Positions 6,277-6,882 of a DNA stretch of 6,882 nt are shown here, in pieces (within the stretch, counting starts at the first letter, position 1; each line of letters starts with the position of its first letter). This DNA is from Alphaproteobacteria bacterium (GTDB taxonomy: Bacteria; Pseudomonadota; Alphaproteobacteria; Micropepsales; Micropepsaceae). The stretch is from assembly GCA_028869725.1 (NCBI GenBank), contig JAGWRJ010000584.1, forward strand, positions 1-6,882, read 5' to 3'. The notes under the pieces were generated by a model that had not been told where the DNA came from, did no database searches, and saw nothing but the letters and a program-made list of their open reading frames with translations. A program made the position numbers and the translations under genes.

Positions 6277-6882
6277 ATGGACCAACAAGGGCAGATTAGG
6301 CTGACGCCGCAGCAGCATAGAGAACTCTGGGATCGGTGGAAGTCCGGGGAGTCTGTAAGCGATATCGGACGCGCGCTGGGTAGGGTTCGGTCGGGTATCC
6401 ACAAGTGGCTGGCCTTACGCGGTGGCATTGCGCCCTCAGCTCGTCGGCGATCGGCCCGATCATTATCGTTAGCGGAGCGAGAAGTCATTTCCCGAGGTCT
6501 TTCGAACGGGCATTCGATACGAAGGATAGCGGCGGATTTGGGCCGCGCGCCCTCAACGGTCAGCCGAGAAGTCAGGCGCCATGGGGGGCGCCAGACGTAT
6601 CGAGCCCATCAGGCGGATCGCCGTGCCTGGGACATGGCTCTACGACCGAAGCCCTGCGCATTGCGTCTTAATTCCGAGCTGCGGCGGGTCGTAGCGAGTA
6701 AACTGTGCTTGGATTGGTCGCCCGAGCAAATCTCTGCTTGGCTGAAGCTTCGATATCCCGACGAGCCAGCTATGCGCGTATCTCACGAAACGATTTACCG
6801 CAGTCTGTTTGTGCAGGCACGTGGCGTGCTGAAAAAGGAGCTGCAGCGGCATCTTCGAACCAAACGCATCATGCGCAAATCG
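6277..6882 (+). CDS. IS30-family transposase, N-terminal part (3' end outside window)
   Basis: This would cut and join the ends of the insertion sequence. A single frame is open from here to the last base of the window, 202 codons without a stop, about half of the usual ~350-400 aa. Visible parts: a first helix-turn-helix-like segment at about 9-45 (LTPQQHRELWDRWKSGES to VRSGIHKWL), and the IS30 helix-turn-helix at about 63-104 (SLSLAEREVISRGL, then IRRIAADLGRAPSTVSREVR). Next come DWSPEQISAWLK at 147-158 and SHETIYRSLFVQARGVLKKEL at 169-189, which in this family lead into the catalytic domain. The DDE residues lie beyond the window, so activity cannot be judged. ATG 6277 was chosen from the ribosome site; ATG 6271 is the alternative. 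No frameshift is seen, unlike in the adjacent relic, which suggests a fairly recent insertion. Confidence 0.88.
   Translation, partial: MDQQGQIRLTPQQHRELWDRWKSGESVSDIGRALGRVRSGIHKWLALRGGIAPSARRRSARSLSLAEREVISRGLSNGHSIRRIAADLGRAPSTVSREVRRHGGRQTYRAHQADRRAWDMALRPKPCALRLNSELRRVVASKLCLDWSPEQISAWLKLRYPDEPAMRVSHETIYRSLFVQARGVLKKELQRHLRTKRIMRKS

Larger units (their letters stand above)
6212..6882 (+). mobile_element. IS30-family insertion sequence, left part (right end outside window)
   Basis: The element is defined by its transposase gene and by the abrupt end of aldo/keto reductase similarity at 6211. The left boundary is therefore near 6212, but the exact terminal base cannot be fixed because the matching right inverted repeat is outside the window. 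The sequence from about 6212 to 6245 is the likely terminal repeat region. The ~60-nt non-coding leader before the transposase is usual for this family. The insertion probably disrupted the already decaying or still intact reductase gene. Confidence 0.65.

Noticed and set aside
6405..6671. Plus-strand frame of 88 codons
   Set aside because: Out-of-frame shadow of the IS30 transposase, which reads open to the window end in another frame.
1..6882. Search for CRISPR arrays, tRNA or rRNA genes, riboswitches and attachment sites
   Set aside because: No regularly spaced repeats, no cloverleaf-like or conserved rRNA segments, and no recognisable riboswitch core were seen by eye.

Overview
The window comes from a Gram-negative, moderately GC-rich bacterium, most likely a proteobacterium. 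The main support is the tail of a glucan biosynthesis glucosyltransferase (opgH/mdoH), an enzyme of periplasmic glucan synthesis. The species cannot be named from this sequence. Nothing here is a clearly new system. It looks like an accessory oxidation locus between a chromosomal marker gene (opgH) and a decaying gene broken by an insertion sequence.

Layout. 1-530 (+): last ~175 codons of opgH. 531-717: short convergent gap. 718-2208 (-): an EthA-like flavin Baeyer-Villiger monooxygenase with complete cofactor and fingerprint motifs. 2209-2480: spacer holding a good sigma70-type promoter for the monooxygenase, whose -35 lies inside a perfect dyad. 2481-4079 (-): an FAD oxidoreductase of the phytoene-desaturase/PYROXD2 type, best started at a TTG with a good ribosome binding site. 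4080-4673: a long divergent non-coding region with several dyads. 4674-5729 (+): a LysR-family regulator. 5731-6211 (+): an aldo/keto reductase relic (YajO-like) with three in-frame stops, frameshifts and an 8-nt tandem duplication. 6212-6882 (+): the left part of an IS30-family element, with the N-terminal half of its transposase running open to the window edge.

How it may work (inference). The two flavoenzymes are on one strand and the LysR gene is divergent from them, the usual arrangement for a regulator controlling a neighbouring catabolic set. An 8-bp half-site, ATGACCGC, forms both arms of a perfect inverted repeat in the LysR leader. It occurs a third time upstream of the oxidoreductase, so one regulator may act on both sides. 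A ketone-to-ester Baeyer-Villiger step plus an FAD dehydrogenase would suit oxidation of a hydrophobic ketone or alcohol, but no substrate can be read from the sequence. The broken aldo/keto reductase may have been a further redox enzyme of the same set.
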